NCBI GenBank assembly: GCA_020852275.1
Contig: JADZBE010000006.1
Location: 35,248-99,247, forward strand
Source: Phycisphaerales bacterium
GTDB lineage: Bacteria > Planctomycetota > Phycisphaerae > UBA1845
Direction: 5' to 3'
DNA length: 64,000 nucleotides
Of this stretch, positions 37,138-46,184 are shown piece after piece (the first letter of the stretch is position 1; the number at the start of each line of letters is the position of its first letter). The notes under the pieces are model-generated. The model saw nothing but the letters and a program-made list of their open reading frames with translations. It ran no database searches and was not told where the DNA came from. The position numbers and the translations under genes were made by a program.

Positions 37138-38118
37138 ATGAGCGTCATGCAATTGACGGTCATTGCCAACTCGATCAGCGCCGACTCGGTCAGCGCCGGC
37201 GCCGCGCGTCGCCTGCCGGAGTGGCTCAAGCGTCCGTTGCCGACGGGGGACTTCTCGCACACGCGCGGCGTCGTCGCCCGCAGCGGGGTGGCCACCGTCT
37301 GCGAGGAGGCTCGATGCCCGAACCTGTCCGAGTGCTGGTCCAAACGCCACGCCACTTTCATGATCCTTGGCGACAAGTGCACGCGGCGCTGCCATTACTG
37401 CGCCGTGGAGACCGCCAAGCCCGACCCGCCGCAGCATGACGAGCCGGACCGCCTCGCGGAGGCCGTGGCGAATCTGCGGCTGCGGCACGTGGTCATCACG
37501 GCCGTGGCGCGCGACGACCTGAAAGATGAAGGCGCCGGGCACTTCGCGCGCTGCGTCCGCGCGATCCACGAGGCCTGCCCGTCCACCACGGTGGAAGTCC
37601 TGCCCGCGGATTTTCACGCGCGGCGCGACTGCATCCAGGCGCTCTGCAACGCCGGCCCCGAGCTGTACAACCACAACCTCGAAATGGTTGAACGATTGCA
37701 GCCCATCTACCGCCGGCAGGGGGGCTACCGCCGTTCGCTCGACGTGCTCCGCGTGGCGCGCGACCTCGCGCCGCACATCCTCACGAAATCCGGCGTGATG
37801 GTCGGCCTGGGAGAGACGCACGAAGAGCTTCGGCAGGCGATGCGCGACCTGCGCGAGGTGGGCTGCGACGTGCTCACCGTCGGGCAATATCTTCAGCCGA
37901 CCCGCACCGGGCACGCGCCGGTGTCCCGCTTCTACCCGCCGGGAGAGTTCGACGAGCTGGGTCAGTTCGCCCGCGAGCTGGGCTTCATCAGCGTCGCCAG
38001 CGGTCCGTTCGTCCGCTCCAGCTACAACGCCGCGGAGGTGTTCGAGGAAAGCCGTCGCCGATGGACTCAACTCCACGGACTCCCCGTCGCCGCAGGCAAG
38101 CCGGAATCCCAAGCATGA
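37138..38118 (+). CDS. lipA: Lipoyl synthase
   Basis: LipA inserts two sulfurs into octanoyl groups on carrier proteins, making lipoate for pyruvate dehydrogenase and related complexes. The 326 residues have the auxiliary cluster motif CEEARCPNLSEC, the radical-SAM CTRRCHYC and the C-terminal VRSSYNA that closes the family. ATG 37138 or ATG 37147 may be the start; TAGAAT at 37134-37139 looks like a -10 box, which would leave the second ATG at the very 5' end of the transcript. The stop overlaps the tmk start by four bases. No lipB or octanoyltransferase gene is nearby. Confidence 0.95.
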   Translation: MSVMQLTVIANSISADSVSAGAARRLPEWLKRPLPTGDFSHTRGVVARSGVATVCEEARCPNLSECWSKRHATFMILGDKCTRRCHYCAVETAKPDPPQHDEPDRLAEAVANLRLRHVVITAVARDDLKDEGAGHFARCVRAIHEACPSTTVEVLPADFHARRDCIQALCNAGPELYNHNLEMVERLQPIYRRQGGYRRSLDVLRVARDLAPHILTKSGVMVGLGETHEELRQAMRDLREVGCDVLTVGQYLQPTRTGHAPVSRFYPPGEFDELGQFARELGFISVASGPFVRSSYNAAEVFEESRRRWTQLHGLPVAAGKPESQA

Positions 38119-38822
38119 CTCGATCCCACGCGAGCCTCGCTGCCCTGGCCGGCCGGTTCATCGTCCTCGACGGACCGGACGGATGCGGCAAGTCCACGCA
38201 GCAGCATCTCCTCGCGCAGCGGCTGGCGCAGGAAGGGCTGGACGTGGTCTGCTGCCGCGACCCCGGCGGTACGGAAATCGGCGACCGCATCCGCTCCGTC
38301 CTCCTCGACTACGATCTTGACCGCATGGACGTCCGCTGCGAGACGCTGCTCTTCATGGCCTCGCGGGCGCAGCTCGCCGGCGAAATCATCCGCCCCGCGC
38401 TCGAAGCGGGCAAGGTCGTGCTCTGCGACCGCTTCGTCAGCTCGACCTGCGCCTATCAGGGCGCTGCCGGCTTCGATCCGCACAAGGTGCTCGACCTGGC
38501 GTGGCACGCCGTCGGCAACCTCTGGCCTTGGATGACCTTGATACTCGACGTGGACACGGACGTCGCCTTCGCGCGGATCGGTCGCCCGGCGGGGCGGCTG
38601 AAGCCGTCGTATCGTGAAGCCGGTCAGTCCGCGCTGTTTTCCGACGCGGTGCATGACGCGATGGAGTCCCGCTCGCCGGAGTATCACCGGCAGGTGCGCG
38701 AGAATTTCCTCGCGTTGCCGAACTATTACCCGGCGCGCGTCGTTCGCGTGGATGCGGCGTCCGAGCCGCGCGCCGTGCATGAGCGGATTCTGGAGGTGTT
38801 GACGCGCCATGCCGCCGGTTGA
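38115..38822 (+). CDS. tmk: Thymidylate kinase
   Basis: Tmk phosphorylates dTMP to dTDP. The 235 residues show the P-loop GPDGCGKST at the N-terminus, DPGGTEIGDRIR, the base-contacting CDRFVSSTCAYQG, and a lid-like GRPAGRL segment. Length and order are normal. ATG 38115 overlaps the lipA stop (ATGA), and the C-terminal end overlaps holB by 14 bases, so the three genes are an operon. The tmk-holB order is widely conserved in bacteria. Confidence 0.94.
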   Translation: MTRSHASLAALAGRFIVLDGPDGCGKSTQQHLLAQRLAQEGLDVVCCRDPGGTEIGDRIRSVLLDYDLDRMDVRCETLLFMASRAQLAGEIIRPALEAGKVVLCDRFVSSTCAYQGAAGFDPHKVLDLAWHAVGNLWPWMTLILDVDTDVAFARIGRPAGRLKPSYREAGQSALFSDAVHDAMESRSPEYHRQVRENFLALPNYYPARVVRVDAASEPRAVHERILEVLTRHAAG

Positions 38823-39987
38823 CGTTCTTCATCAACCTCGCGCGATGGGGCAGATCCAGCGGGCGCTGCGATCGAGCCGCCTCGCGCATGCGTTCGTCTT
38901 TCACGGACCGGAGGGCGTCGGGCGGGAGCTGGCGGCGCGGCAGCTTGCCGCGGCCCTGCTGTGCCCCGACGCGCGGTGGGTCGAAGTTCCCGCCCAGCGA
39001 CGGGAACACGTGGAAGCGCCCCACGAGCTGCGCGCGTGCGGCGCGTGTCAGGATTGTCGCCTCTGCGATGCGGACACGCACCCGGACCTGCACGTTGTTC
39101 ACCGGTTCCTCAATCGCTTTCATGACGAAGATCGCGTCCGCAAGCTCAAAGCCTCCCAGCTCAGCGTCGACGTCGTGCGGCAGTTCATCATCGCCGAAAC
39201 CGGTCGTAAGCCGGCGCGCGGGCGGGCGAAAGTGTTCATCATCCGCGACGCCGATCGGCTTAGCGCCAGCGCGGAGAACGCGCTGCTGAAAACGCTGGAG
39301 GAGCCGCCGGACGACACGTTCATGATTCTCATCGCGCCCTCGCCGCAGGACCTGCTCGCCACCACACGGTCGCGGTCCGCCCTCATCGCGTTCGACGCCC
39401 TGCCGAAGGCGTTTGTTCAGCGGCAACTGTCGATGCGCCACCGTGACAAACCGCCGGCGACGCTCGCATGGGCGGCGGCCTTTTCGGCGGGAAGCCTGGG
39501 GCGGGCGCTGGAGCTGCTGGAGGACGGCGTATATGAGGTGAACGAGGCGTTCGTTCGCGGCTGGATCGGCGCGCCGGCGGACCCGTCGATCCTCGATCCG
39601 GACTTGTGGATCAAGACCGCGGGCGCGCTCGGCTCGCACTGCAAGAAGCGCGACGAGGAACTGTCCGATTCCGAAGGCCAGCGCATGGGTCTTAAGCAAC
39701 TGATCGCGCTCAGCGCCGCCTGCTTCGCCGACGCGCTGCGCATGGGCAGCGGCGCCGACGCCCTCCGCGTCCGCAGCGGCGCAGGCGCCATCCTTAACGA
39801 ACAGGCCCGCCCGGCACTGCAAGCCTGCGCCGACCGCTGGGACCGAGGAGCCGTGTGCGCCACCCTCGACCGCCTGCACCGTGCCGAATCCCACCTGGAC
39901 ATGAACGCCAACACCCAGCTCGTCGTGGAGGCGCTGCTGTACGACGTCTTCGCGGCGCTGCGCGGGGAAGCGATGGTCGCAGGTTGA
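38809..39987 (+). CDS. holB: DNA polymerase III delta-prime subunit
   Basis: Delta-prime is part of the clamp loader of the replicative polymerase. The 392 residues have the AAA+ start (AHAFVFHGPEGVGRELAARQL, with Arg for the Lys of Walker A, as expected of an inactive delta-prime ATP site), zinc ligands in CGACQDCRLCDADTHPD, the SENALLKTLEEPP helix (here SAENALLKTLEEPPDD), and the sensor SRS in TTRSRSALIAF. The neighbour tmk supports the call. Confidence 0.92.
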   Translation: MPPVDVLHQPRAMGQIQRALRSSRLAHAFVFHGPEGVGRELAARQLAAALLCPDARWVEVPAQRREHVEAPHELRACGACQDCRLCDADTHPDLHVVHRFLNRFHDEDRVRKLKASQLSVDVVRQFIIAETGRKPARGRAKVFIIRDADRLSASAENALLKTLEEPPDDTFMILIAPSPQDLLATTRSRSALIAFDALPKAFVQRQLSMRHRDKPPATLAWAAAFSAGSLGRALELLEDGVYEVNEAFVRGWIGAPADPSILDPDLWIKTAGALGSHCKKRDEELSDSEGQRMGLKQLIALSAACFADALRMGSGADALRVRSGAGAILNEQARPALQACADRWDRGAVCATLDRLHRAESHLDMNANTQLVVEALLYDVFAALRGEAMVAG

Positions 39988-40177
39988 AACGCCGGAGGCG
40001 GCGCCGCAACGACCGCGGCACCGCTGGCCACTTGGTCGGGATGAACGCGCCTGCTTGCAGGGTCGTGACTGCTGCCGTGCATTCGCAACCCGCCTCTCGC
40101 CTTTCATGTCCCGCCGCGTTGATCTCCTCGATCAACCCCACTAGCGTGCGCGATTCATTCTTGAAAGGAGTTGTGGC

Positions 40178-41077
40178 ATGACGGGGCCATCCATCGGGCT
40201 GATCGGCACGGGCATCATGGGCGAGCCGATGGCGAGAAACTTGCTCAAGGCGGGCCGCGCGGTCGTAGTGTACAACCGGACGCGGGCCCGCGCCGATCGG
40301 CTGGTGTCGGAAGGGGCGGTGTTTTGCGCGACGCCCGCGGAGCTGGCGAAGCGCTGCGACGTCGTCATCTCCGTCGTCAGCGACTCTCCCGACGTGGAGG
40401 CCGTGTACCTCGGCGAGCAGGGCGTCCTCCACGGCGTGCGGCGCGGGGCGCTGTGCATCGACATGTCCACCGTTTCGCCCGAGATCGAACGGCGAGTGGG
40501 GGCCGCCCTGCGTGAACGCGGCGCCGCCTACCTCGATGCTCCGGTCTCCGGTGGAAAGACCGGCGCGGAGCAGGGCACGCTGGCGATCATGGCGGGCGGC
40601 GAGGGCGCGGATCTCGATCGCGCGCGACCGGTTCTGGAAATCCTCGGCAAGCGGATCGTCCACTGCGGACCGCTTGGCTCGGGGCAACTCACCAAACTCT
40701 GCAATCAGATCATCGTCGCGCTGAACCTGCTGGCCGTCAGCGAAGCCGTGGTCTTCGCCCGCAAGGTCGGGCTGGATCCCAAGGTGATGCTCGACGCGGT
40801 ATCCGGCGGTGCGGCCGGGTCTTGGGCGGTCAGCAACCTCGGTCCCCGCATGTTGTCGCGAGATTTCAAGCCCATGTTCATGGTGGATTTGCAACAGAAA
40901 GACCTGCGGATCACGCTTGGTGAGGCGTTTGAGCGGCAGGTTCCGCTGCCGGGGACTGCGCTGGTTCACCAGCTTCTCGTGGCGAATCAGGCGTCCGGTG
41001 AGGGGAAGGATGGGACGCAAGCCCTCCTAAGGACGCTGGAGAAGCTGGCTGGGGGAGAGAGCGGCATCGGCGCGTAA
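40178..41077 (+). CDS. 3-hydroxyisobutyrate dehydrogenase-family protein
   Basis: The 299 residues are a beta-hydroxyacid dehydrogenase: N-terminal GLIGTGIMGEPMA (NAD(P) binding; VVVYNRTRAR suggests NADP), DAPVSGGKTGAEQGTL (substrate binding) and the catalytic Lys173 in GSGQLTKLCNQ. The family includes 3-hydroxyisobutyrate dehydrogenase, tartronate semialdehyde reductase and related enzymes; the substrate cannot be told from this. AAAGGAG precedes the start. It stands alone, 190 bases after holB. Confidence 0.9.
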   Translation: MTGPSIGLIGTGIMGEPMARNLLKAGRAVVVYNRTRARADRLVSEGAVFCATPAELAKRCDVVISVVSDSPDVEAVYLGEQGVLHGVRRGALCIDMSTVSPEIERRVGAALRERGAAYLDAPVSGGKTGAEQGTLAIMAGGEGADLDRARPVLEILGKRIVHCGPLGSGQLTKLCNQIIVALNLLAVSEAVVFARKVGLDPKVMLDAVSGGAAGSWAVSNLGPRMLSRDFKPMFMVDLQQKDLRITLGEAFERQVPLPGTALVHQLLVANQASGEGKDGTQALLRTLEKLAGGESGIGA

Positions 41078-41148
41078 CGCACTAACCTTATTTGCAATAG
41101 AAGCTTAACGCCGCATCACCTCTCGCCTGAGCTGCGATGCGGAAACAG

Positions 41149-41192
41149 GACACCCGGAGTCGCAGCCGCTTGACGGCGCGCCTCCGGGTGTC
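41149..41192. terminator. Strong hairpin between convergent genes
   Basis: GACACCCGGAG (41149-41159) and CTCCGGGTGTC (41182-41192) form a perfect 11-bp stem with a 22-base loop. It lies between convergent genes (stops at 41077 and 41306). There is no T-run, so it is only a possible bidirectional terminator. Confidence 0.45.
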
Positions 41193-41305
41193 TCCTCCCC
41201 TCCAAGTGGCGAAAATGGAGAGCCGACTGTCGATGGTCAACTCTCGCTCATTTATCGCTATGGAGGGGGAGCCTATCTCCGCCAGATTCGCGCGTCAATG
41301 GCTTT

Positions 41306-44300
41306 TCACTTATTTAGCAGAGACGCGGCTGGGGAGTTTGGATCGCGTTTGACGGCTTCCCTGGCGTAGTGCTGAGCTTGGTCGTCCTTGCCGAGTTTAC
41401 GCGCCGTCAAGGCCGCCCGAGACCAGTGTCCCGCCTCATCCGGCTGAAGCCGCGTCAGCATCTCGTACTCCGCCAGCGCCTCGGCGTCCTGACCCCGAAG
41501 CTGATGCAGCTCGGCCAGCTCGGCGTGCAGCTTCGGGGAGAACAGATCCATGAAGATCGCGCGGCGATACCAATGCTGCGCGTCGGCGAGCTGCTGCTTG
41601 CGGCGGTAGATGCGTGCGATCTGCGAGGCCACGTCGGCGTTGCCCGTGCTGCCCTGAGCAAGTTCGAGCAGTTGCGCCAGCGCCGCATCGTCGTTATCCG
41701 CGTTGAGGTAAACGGCGGCGAGTCCCGCATGGCTGGAGGGTTCGAGCGGGCAAAGCCGCTGAAGGTTCTTGAAATGCGTTTCGGCGACGTCGAACTGTCC
41801 ACGCCGCAGCGCGATTTTTCCGAGGTACTTCTGTGCGACCCAGTTCTGAGGTTTCAACCCAGCCAGCCGCTGCAGGAGCGGGTGCGCTTCATCGTCGTAT
41901 TCCTTGATTTTGCCGGGCGATCGGCTTTCCCCTGCAAGCTCGGCCATGCTCGCGCCGAGGGTCTCGAGCGCGGGGACATCGTCCGGGTTCTTCTCCAGCG
42001 CCTTGCGCGCCGTCTCAACCGCCGGCTCGACGTTGCCTTCCGCAAGCTCCGCCTTCGCCAGCCGTCCCAGGGCCGCGCCATCCTCCGAGGGCAGAAGCGC
42101 CAACGCCCGCAGCTTCGTCAGGTCTTCGACGGGCGACAAGTCCAGTCCCCAGCCCTCCGCCTGCTTGCGCGACCACGCGGCAAAGTCCTTGTCGAACGCC
42201 TGCGTCTCGAGGCCGAGGAGGTCGCGGAAGACCTGCTCCTGCGTGCGGCCGGCTTCGAACTGGGTCAGCATCCGGTTGATCACGTCATAACCGAAGCGCT
42301 CGATGATGTACTCGCACATCCACTCGCTCTGAGCGTAGGCGAGCTGGCGGTCGTTGGGATGCCGGGGGCGGATGAACCCCCAGTTGACGGATTCGAGCGT
42401 GAACAGGCGGTCGCGCCGCATCGCGTCCGCGAGAAGTTGACACCAGTCGAAGCTGCGGGGGCTGTCCTCCTGATGCACGGCCAGCCCCTCGGTCATCCAA
42501 TGCGGGATGCGGTTGTCCGTCGCGGCGAGCGTGACGGTGTGCGTGAACTCGTGCTTGAGGACGGAGGCGATGTCGTAGGGGCCGGACAGCTTCACGTCCG
42601 CGCGCGGCGCTGAGAGCGCGATGACGCGGCCCGTGCAGGCGCCGACGGTGAAAATCCACGGCTTGCCGGTGATGCGCACGGCGAAGGCCTGCGCGGTGGG
42701 GAAAACCTCGATCACGGTCTTGTCGTGCAGCTCCACGCCGTAGTCGCCGCAGACCTCCGGGTAAATCCGCTCGAGATACTCGCCGAGGTAAGCGCCCAGT
42801 CCGGGTTCCGTGCTCTCCTCGTAGCGGATGATGAAGTGCGGCGTCTCATGGCGCGTGAACTTCTGAAGAGAGTCGAGCAGCTCAAGCGTGTTGAACGTGC
42901 GCTGATTGAAGTTGTCCAGCTCCCACGCCGCGTCGAGCGCCGCGCGCGCTTGGTCCTCCAGCCCCCACTGCATGTACATCATGCCCAGTTCCGTGCGCGG
43001 ATTGGGATCGCACGGCTCGAAGTCAATGGCCTTGAGGTAGTCGCGCTCGGATCCGTCGTAATCGCGCAGGGCGGACAGGGCGTCGCCCAGCGTGCGGTAC
43101 AGCTCGGCGCAGCGCGGGTTGATTTTCTCGACGCGCGCGAGGGTCGCGGCCAGCGCGGCGGAATCCAGCTTGGAAGCGTGGGCGGCCGCCTGAAGCGACA
43201 GGGCCGTCAGGTCGAAAGCATTCGTCTCCAGCGCCTTGTCCGCCAGCGCGATCGCGTCGTCGTAGCGGCGCTCCTGGATGCGGCAGCGCGCCAGCAGGTG
43301 GTAGGCGGGCGCAAACAGAGGGTTCACCTCGAGCGCCTGCTTGACGCGGCGCTCCACCTCCTCGAACTGCCAGTTCTCCAGCGCCGCTTCGCCGATGCCG
43401 ACGAAGGCTTCCGGCAAATGCGGGTTGATCTTCAGCGCGGCGAGGTAATCCCCGACGGATCCGTCCGTTTCGTCGTTGTTGTACTTGGAGCGCAGGAGGT
43501 CCGCGGCCGCGACGCGTGCGGGCCAGTACGAGCGGTCCACGCGCTCATACGCGGTCTGGAACAGCTCGACCAGCGCGTGCTTCGTGCGGCGCGAGAGGTC
43601 CGTGCGGGACAGCAGGCTGAAACGGTAGAACCCCTTCCCCACGGTGGTGAGCCATTCCGCGTCGCGCGGCAGATCTTCGCGCTCGACGAGCTGCCGATCG
43701 AACCACTGATACGCCTCGATCGCCTCATCGCGCCGGCCGAGATACTCCGCGATCTCCGCGGTGAGGAGGCGGGCGGCTGCGTGCGTCTTGTCGATCTCGT
43801 GCGCCTTGCGCGCGTGCGCGGCGGTTGCATCGTAGTCGCCGACCATCCGCGAAAGCTGCCCGAGCGCGACGTGCCAGTCGGCGGAGGACTCACCGATCGC
43901 CGAAGCGCCGCGCAGCTCGTCCAGCGCCTCCCTGTACTTCCCCTCGCTCGCCAGCGCGCGGCTGACGCCCATGGAGGCCTTGAGCCGATCCGCGTCCGAC
44001 GCGGCGGCGTCGCGGAGAGCGGCATACGCATCCTTCGCGCGGTCGTAACGTCCTTCGATCCAGGCCTCGCGCGCGGAAGCGAACGTTGCGGCAGGGGGAG
44101 GCGTTTCCTTCGGCGCTTCGGCGCCAGGGGCTTCCCCTGGCGGCGGAGGTGAATCCTGCGCCGGCGAAGAAGCCTTGGCGGGATAAAGCAGCGCAGTCAG
44201 CAGGATCGCGGACAGCAGCACCACCCGCGGATCGCCCGTTGCGACGGCGAACGTCAAGCGTCCAACGTGCTCGAAACGAACTCGCGCAATGGGAAACCTC

Positions 44301-44311
44301 CGTCGCATCAT
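41306..44311 (-). CDS. Membrane-anchored TPR protein with HExxH peptidase domain
   Basis: The 1001-residue protein has one N-terminal hydrophobic segment (about 29-46) followed by a Pro-rich linker. Tetratricopeptide-like helices fill about 75-480 and 710-1000. Between them lies a zinc peptidase-like domain: HEFTH at 587-591 and Glu608 in HWMTEGLAVH give the gluzincin pattern HExxH plus Glu about 17 residues on. VIEVFPTAQAFAVR and LAYAQSEWMCEYI nearby match MA-like peptidase domains that I recall from TPR-containing envelope proteins. It is probably an exported or anchored protease or protein-handling factor. The substrate is unknown. Confidence 0.82.
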   Translation of the reverse strand: MMRRRFPIARVRFEHVGRLTFAVATGDPRVVLLSAILLTALLYPAKASSPAQDSPPPPGEAPGAEAPKETPPPAATFASAREAWIEGRYDRAKDAYAALRDAAASDADRLKASMGVSRALASEGKYREALDELRGASAIGESSADWHVALGQLSRMVGDYDATAAHARKAHEIDKTHAAARLLTAEIAEYLGRRDEAIEAYQWFDRQLVEREDLPRDAEWLTTVGKGFYRFSLLSRTDLSRRTKHALVELFQTAYERVDRSYWPARVAAADLLRSKYNNDETDGSVGDYLAALKINPHLPEAFVGIGEAALENWQFEEVERRVKQALEVNPLFAPAYHLLARCRIQERRYDDAIALADKALETNAFDLTALSLQAAAHASKLDSAALAATLARVEKINPRCAELYRTLGDALSALRDYDGSERDYLKAIDFEPCDPNPRTELGMMYMQWGLEDQARAALDAAWELDNFNQRTFNTLELLDSLQKFTRHETPHFIIRYEESTEPGLGAYLGEYLERIYPEVCGDYGVELHDKTVIEVFPTAQAFAVRITGKPWIFTVGACTGRVIALSAPRADVKLSGPYDIASVLKHEFTHTVTLAATDNRIPHWMTEGLAVHQEDSPRSFDWCQLLADAMRRDRLFTLESVNWGFIRPRHPNDRQLAYAQSEWMCEYIIERFGYDVINRMLTQFEAGRTQEQVFRDLLGLETQAFDKDFAAWSRKQAEGWGLDLSPVEDLTKLRALALLPSEDGAALGRLAKAELAEGNVEPAVETARKALEKNPDDVPALETLGASMAELAGESRSPGKIKEYDDEAHPLLQRLAGLKPQNWVAQKYLGKIALRRGQFDVAETHFKNLQRLCPLEPSSHAGLAAVYLNADNDDAALAQLLELAQGSTGNADVASQIARIYRRKQQLADAQHWYRRAIFMDLFSPKLHAELAELHQLRGQDAEALAEYEMLTRLQPDEAGHWSRAALTARKLGKDDQAQHYAREAVKRDPNSPAASLLNK

Positions 44312-44677
44312 CTTGCTTTCATCGTCATGGGTTCAGCCCGATCATCCTTGGGAACGGCTCGCCGGCACCATGCTCACCGGTCGGCCTGGCGCCTGCAACA
44401 TTATAGGTCTGTCGCGCACGACGCTCGTCAGGAAATCGTACGTCGCCACATCCAGAGTCGAGGAATGACACGGGTCCGCGGCTGATGACGTGTTCCATCG
44501 GCAGCGCGTGCGCAGCAGTCGGTGGTGAATGGCGACGCGCGTAATTCCCGCGATGGCGGGAATCCAGCCGGTGGGTTGCGAGGACGCACGAATCCGCCGG
44601 TTTGTCCGAGGGGACTGGACTGCCGCCTGCGTGGGATTGACCGGCGCAATGTCTGGTTTCGAGTTCCGCCACGGCGG
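44312..44677. other. Spacer with one REPIN-like element, 366 nt
   Basis: No gene is seen. The REPIN-like copy at 44540-44644 makes up its right third; the remainder shows nothing that I recognise. Confidence 0.5.
44540..44644. repeat. Two-palindrome REPIN-like element, long form
   Basis: AATTCCCGCGATGGCGGGAAT, linker CCAGCCGGTGGGTTGCGAGG and on, then GGACTGCCGCCTGCGTGGGA. The second palindrome is decayed, the linker well conserved with 26638 and 55091. Confidence 0.82.
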
Positions 44678-45739
44678 TCAGGTTGGTTTCGACGCCATGG
44701 TCTGCGAGGGGGGCGCAGGGCAATCCTGGTGTGTGGCCGTTCCGCACTCCGGACAGATGCCCGACAGGTTGCCGGTGAGGTTGTATTCGCAGACCCCGCA
44801 GCGCGGCTCGCCGGGCGGCGAGCGGTCTTCCCGCAGGAGAATCGAGCGCAACCGCCAGGCGACCCAGGCAGTGGGCAGGAAGACGTAGCACATCGCCCAA
44901 GCAAAGGTAATCCACGCGTCGCGATTCACAAGCCAACTCCCAATCGCGTAACGGGCTCCCCAATTCACGATGCGGCTCGCCGTGCCCAGCAGCAGCACCC
45001 ATCCAGCCAGATGCCGGACCGATCGCCACCTGAAAACGCCGATGCCAAGAAACAGCAGCACCGGACCTTCAACGATCTGCGGAACGGCGTCCAAGTTGAA
45101 CGCGCCCACCGCGAACATCCCGCCGCCATACAAGGTTCCCGCATTGCATAGAGTCCACGCAGTTCCATCCAGCCCTCCCAGAATCAGCGAAGAGCCGACG
45201 ATGCATCTCGCCGGGCGTGCGAGCCCGTGCTGCAACCGGCTGAGTACCCAAAGCGCAATGCACGGCGCCAGCAAGGAGGTAACGACGCTAAGCATGATCC
45301 ATATGCGATCCTTGATCGCCATCCCGGAGAAACGACTCGTGTAGTTCGTCAGGAGAGACCCAAACCAGACGAGGGGAATAGCCGTGCGCAGCACACACAT
45401 CCACCGAGCCATGACCATGCAGGAGACCCGCTTGCGCCAGGCAAGCCACGCCAGCAGCAGGCACGTTGCTCCGTACACGCCACTGTACAGCTCGGACAGG
45501 GCGTCCCACGCCGCGAAGAACGAGCCTGCGCCCGCGAGTTCGACGGCGGATTGCAGCAGATTGGATTGGCCGCGAACGTGGTTGAGCACTTCGGAAATCG
45601 CGCCTCCCGCGCCGTATGCGAACGCATACGTCAGCGCAAGGCTCTCCCATGGCGCGCGCGCCGCTGAATGCGATTCAGCGGCCACCGCCTGCACGCGTTC
45701 GTTCAACGACTTCCGTTCAGGCGAAAGCTCAGTGCTCAT
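44678..45739 (-). CDS. Polytopic membrane protein with C-terminal zinc ribbon
   Basis: The 353-residue protein has an N-terminal soluble stretch of about 30 residues, then seven or eight hydrophobic segments (about 38-305) and a cytoplasmic tail with CGVCEYNLTGNLSGICPECG, a four-Cys zinc ribbon. I remember this YNLTGN..CPECG ribbon attached to many different membrane proteins of Planctomycetes. The function is unknown. ATG 45739 begins a plausible N-terminus; the frame stays open to 45880. Confidence 0.72.
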   Translation of the reverse strand: MSTELSPERKSLNERVQAVAAESHSAARAPWESLALTYAFAYGAGGAISEVLNHVRGQSNLLQSAVELAGAGSFFAAWDALSELYSGVYGATCLLLAWLAWRKRVSCMVMARWMCVLRTAIPLVWFGSLLTNYTSRFSGMAIKDRIWIMLSVVTSLLAPCIALWVLSRLQHGLARPARCIVGSSLILGGLDGTAWTLCNAGTLYGGGMFAVGAFNLDAVPQIVEGPVLLFLGIGVFRWRSVRHLAGWVLLLGTASRIVNWGARYAIGSWLVNRDAWITFAWAMCYVFLPTAWVAWRLRSILLREDRSPPGEPRCGVCEYNLTGNLSGICPECGTATHQDCPAPPSQTMASKPT

Positions 45740-46184
45740 GAAGAGAACACTCCGCAGACGCGACCCGCCGGATTGTACCCACAGCCCGCGTCTGGTTCCC
45801 GCCTGCAACGGCGGCGACGATGCAATGAGCGAACGCACGGCGCGATCCTGCGGGCGACGGACATGCGCCACGACAGCCAACGTCGTGCCGCAAACCGGGT
45901 GCGCCGCCGCCCATCCCCCAAGGCCATTCAGTTTGCGCCGGGTGGCATGCTCTCGCTGTACTCAGCGTGAGCATGCGTTGACGCAACTTGCTTGCCGGTC
46001 GAAAACGAAGGGGCGTGTGGATCGCCGAAGCCGGGGAAGGGGATCATTGAAAGGCCCCGGCCCATCCCCGCGCGCCATTGCTTCCCGGGCAAAGGCGGAT
46101 TAGAGCTTTCCGGCGCGAGGACGAGTGGATATCTGGCGCGAGGGCGGGTCGGAATCCGCCGCGCAGAGGAGGCGTGACGCACAG
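45740..46184. other. Divergent spacer, 445 nt
   Basis: Between the zinc-ribbon protein gene and the potassium channel gene no further gene is seen. It holds one TACT-loop hairpin (45940-45976). Confidence 0.5.
45940..45976. repeat. TACT-loop hairpin (GGGTGGCAY family)
   Basis: GGGTGGCAT is followed by the outer stem GCATGCTC/GAGCATGC, a T on each side, the inner stem CGCTG/CAGCG and a TACT loop (45959-45962). All 13 pairs are Watson-Crick. Confidence 0.8.
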
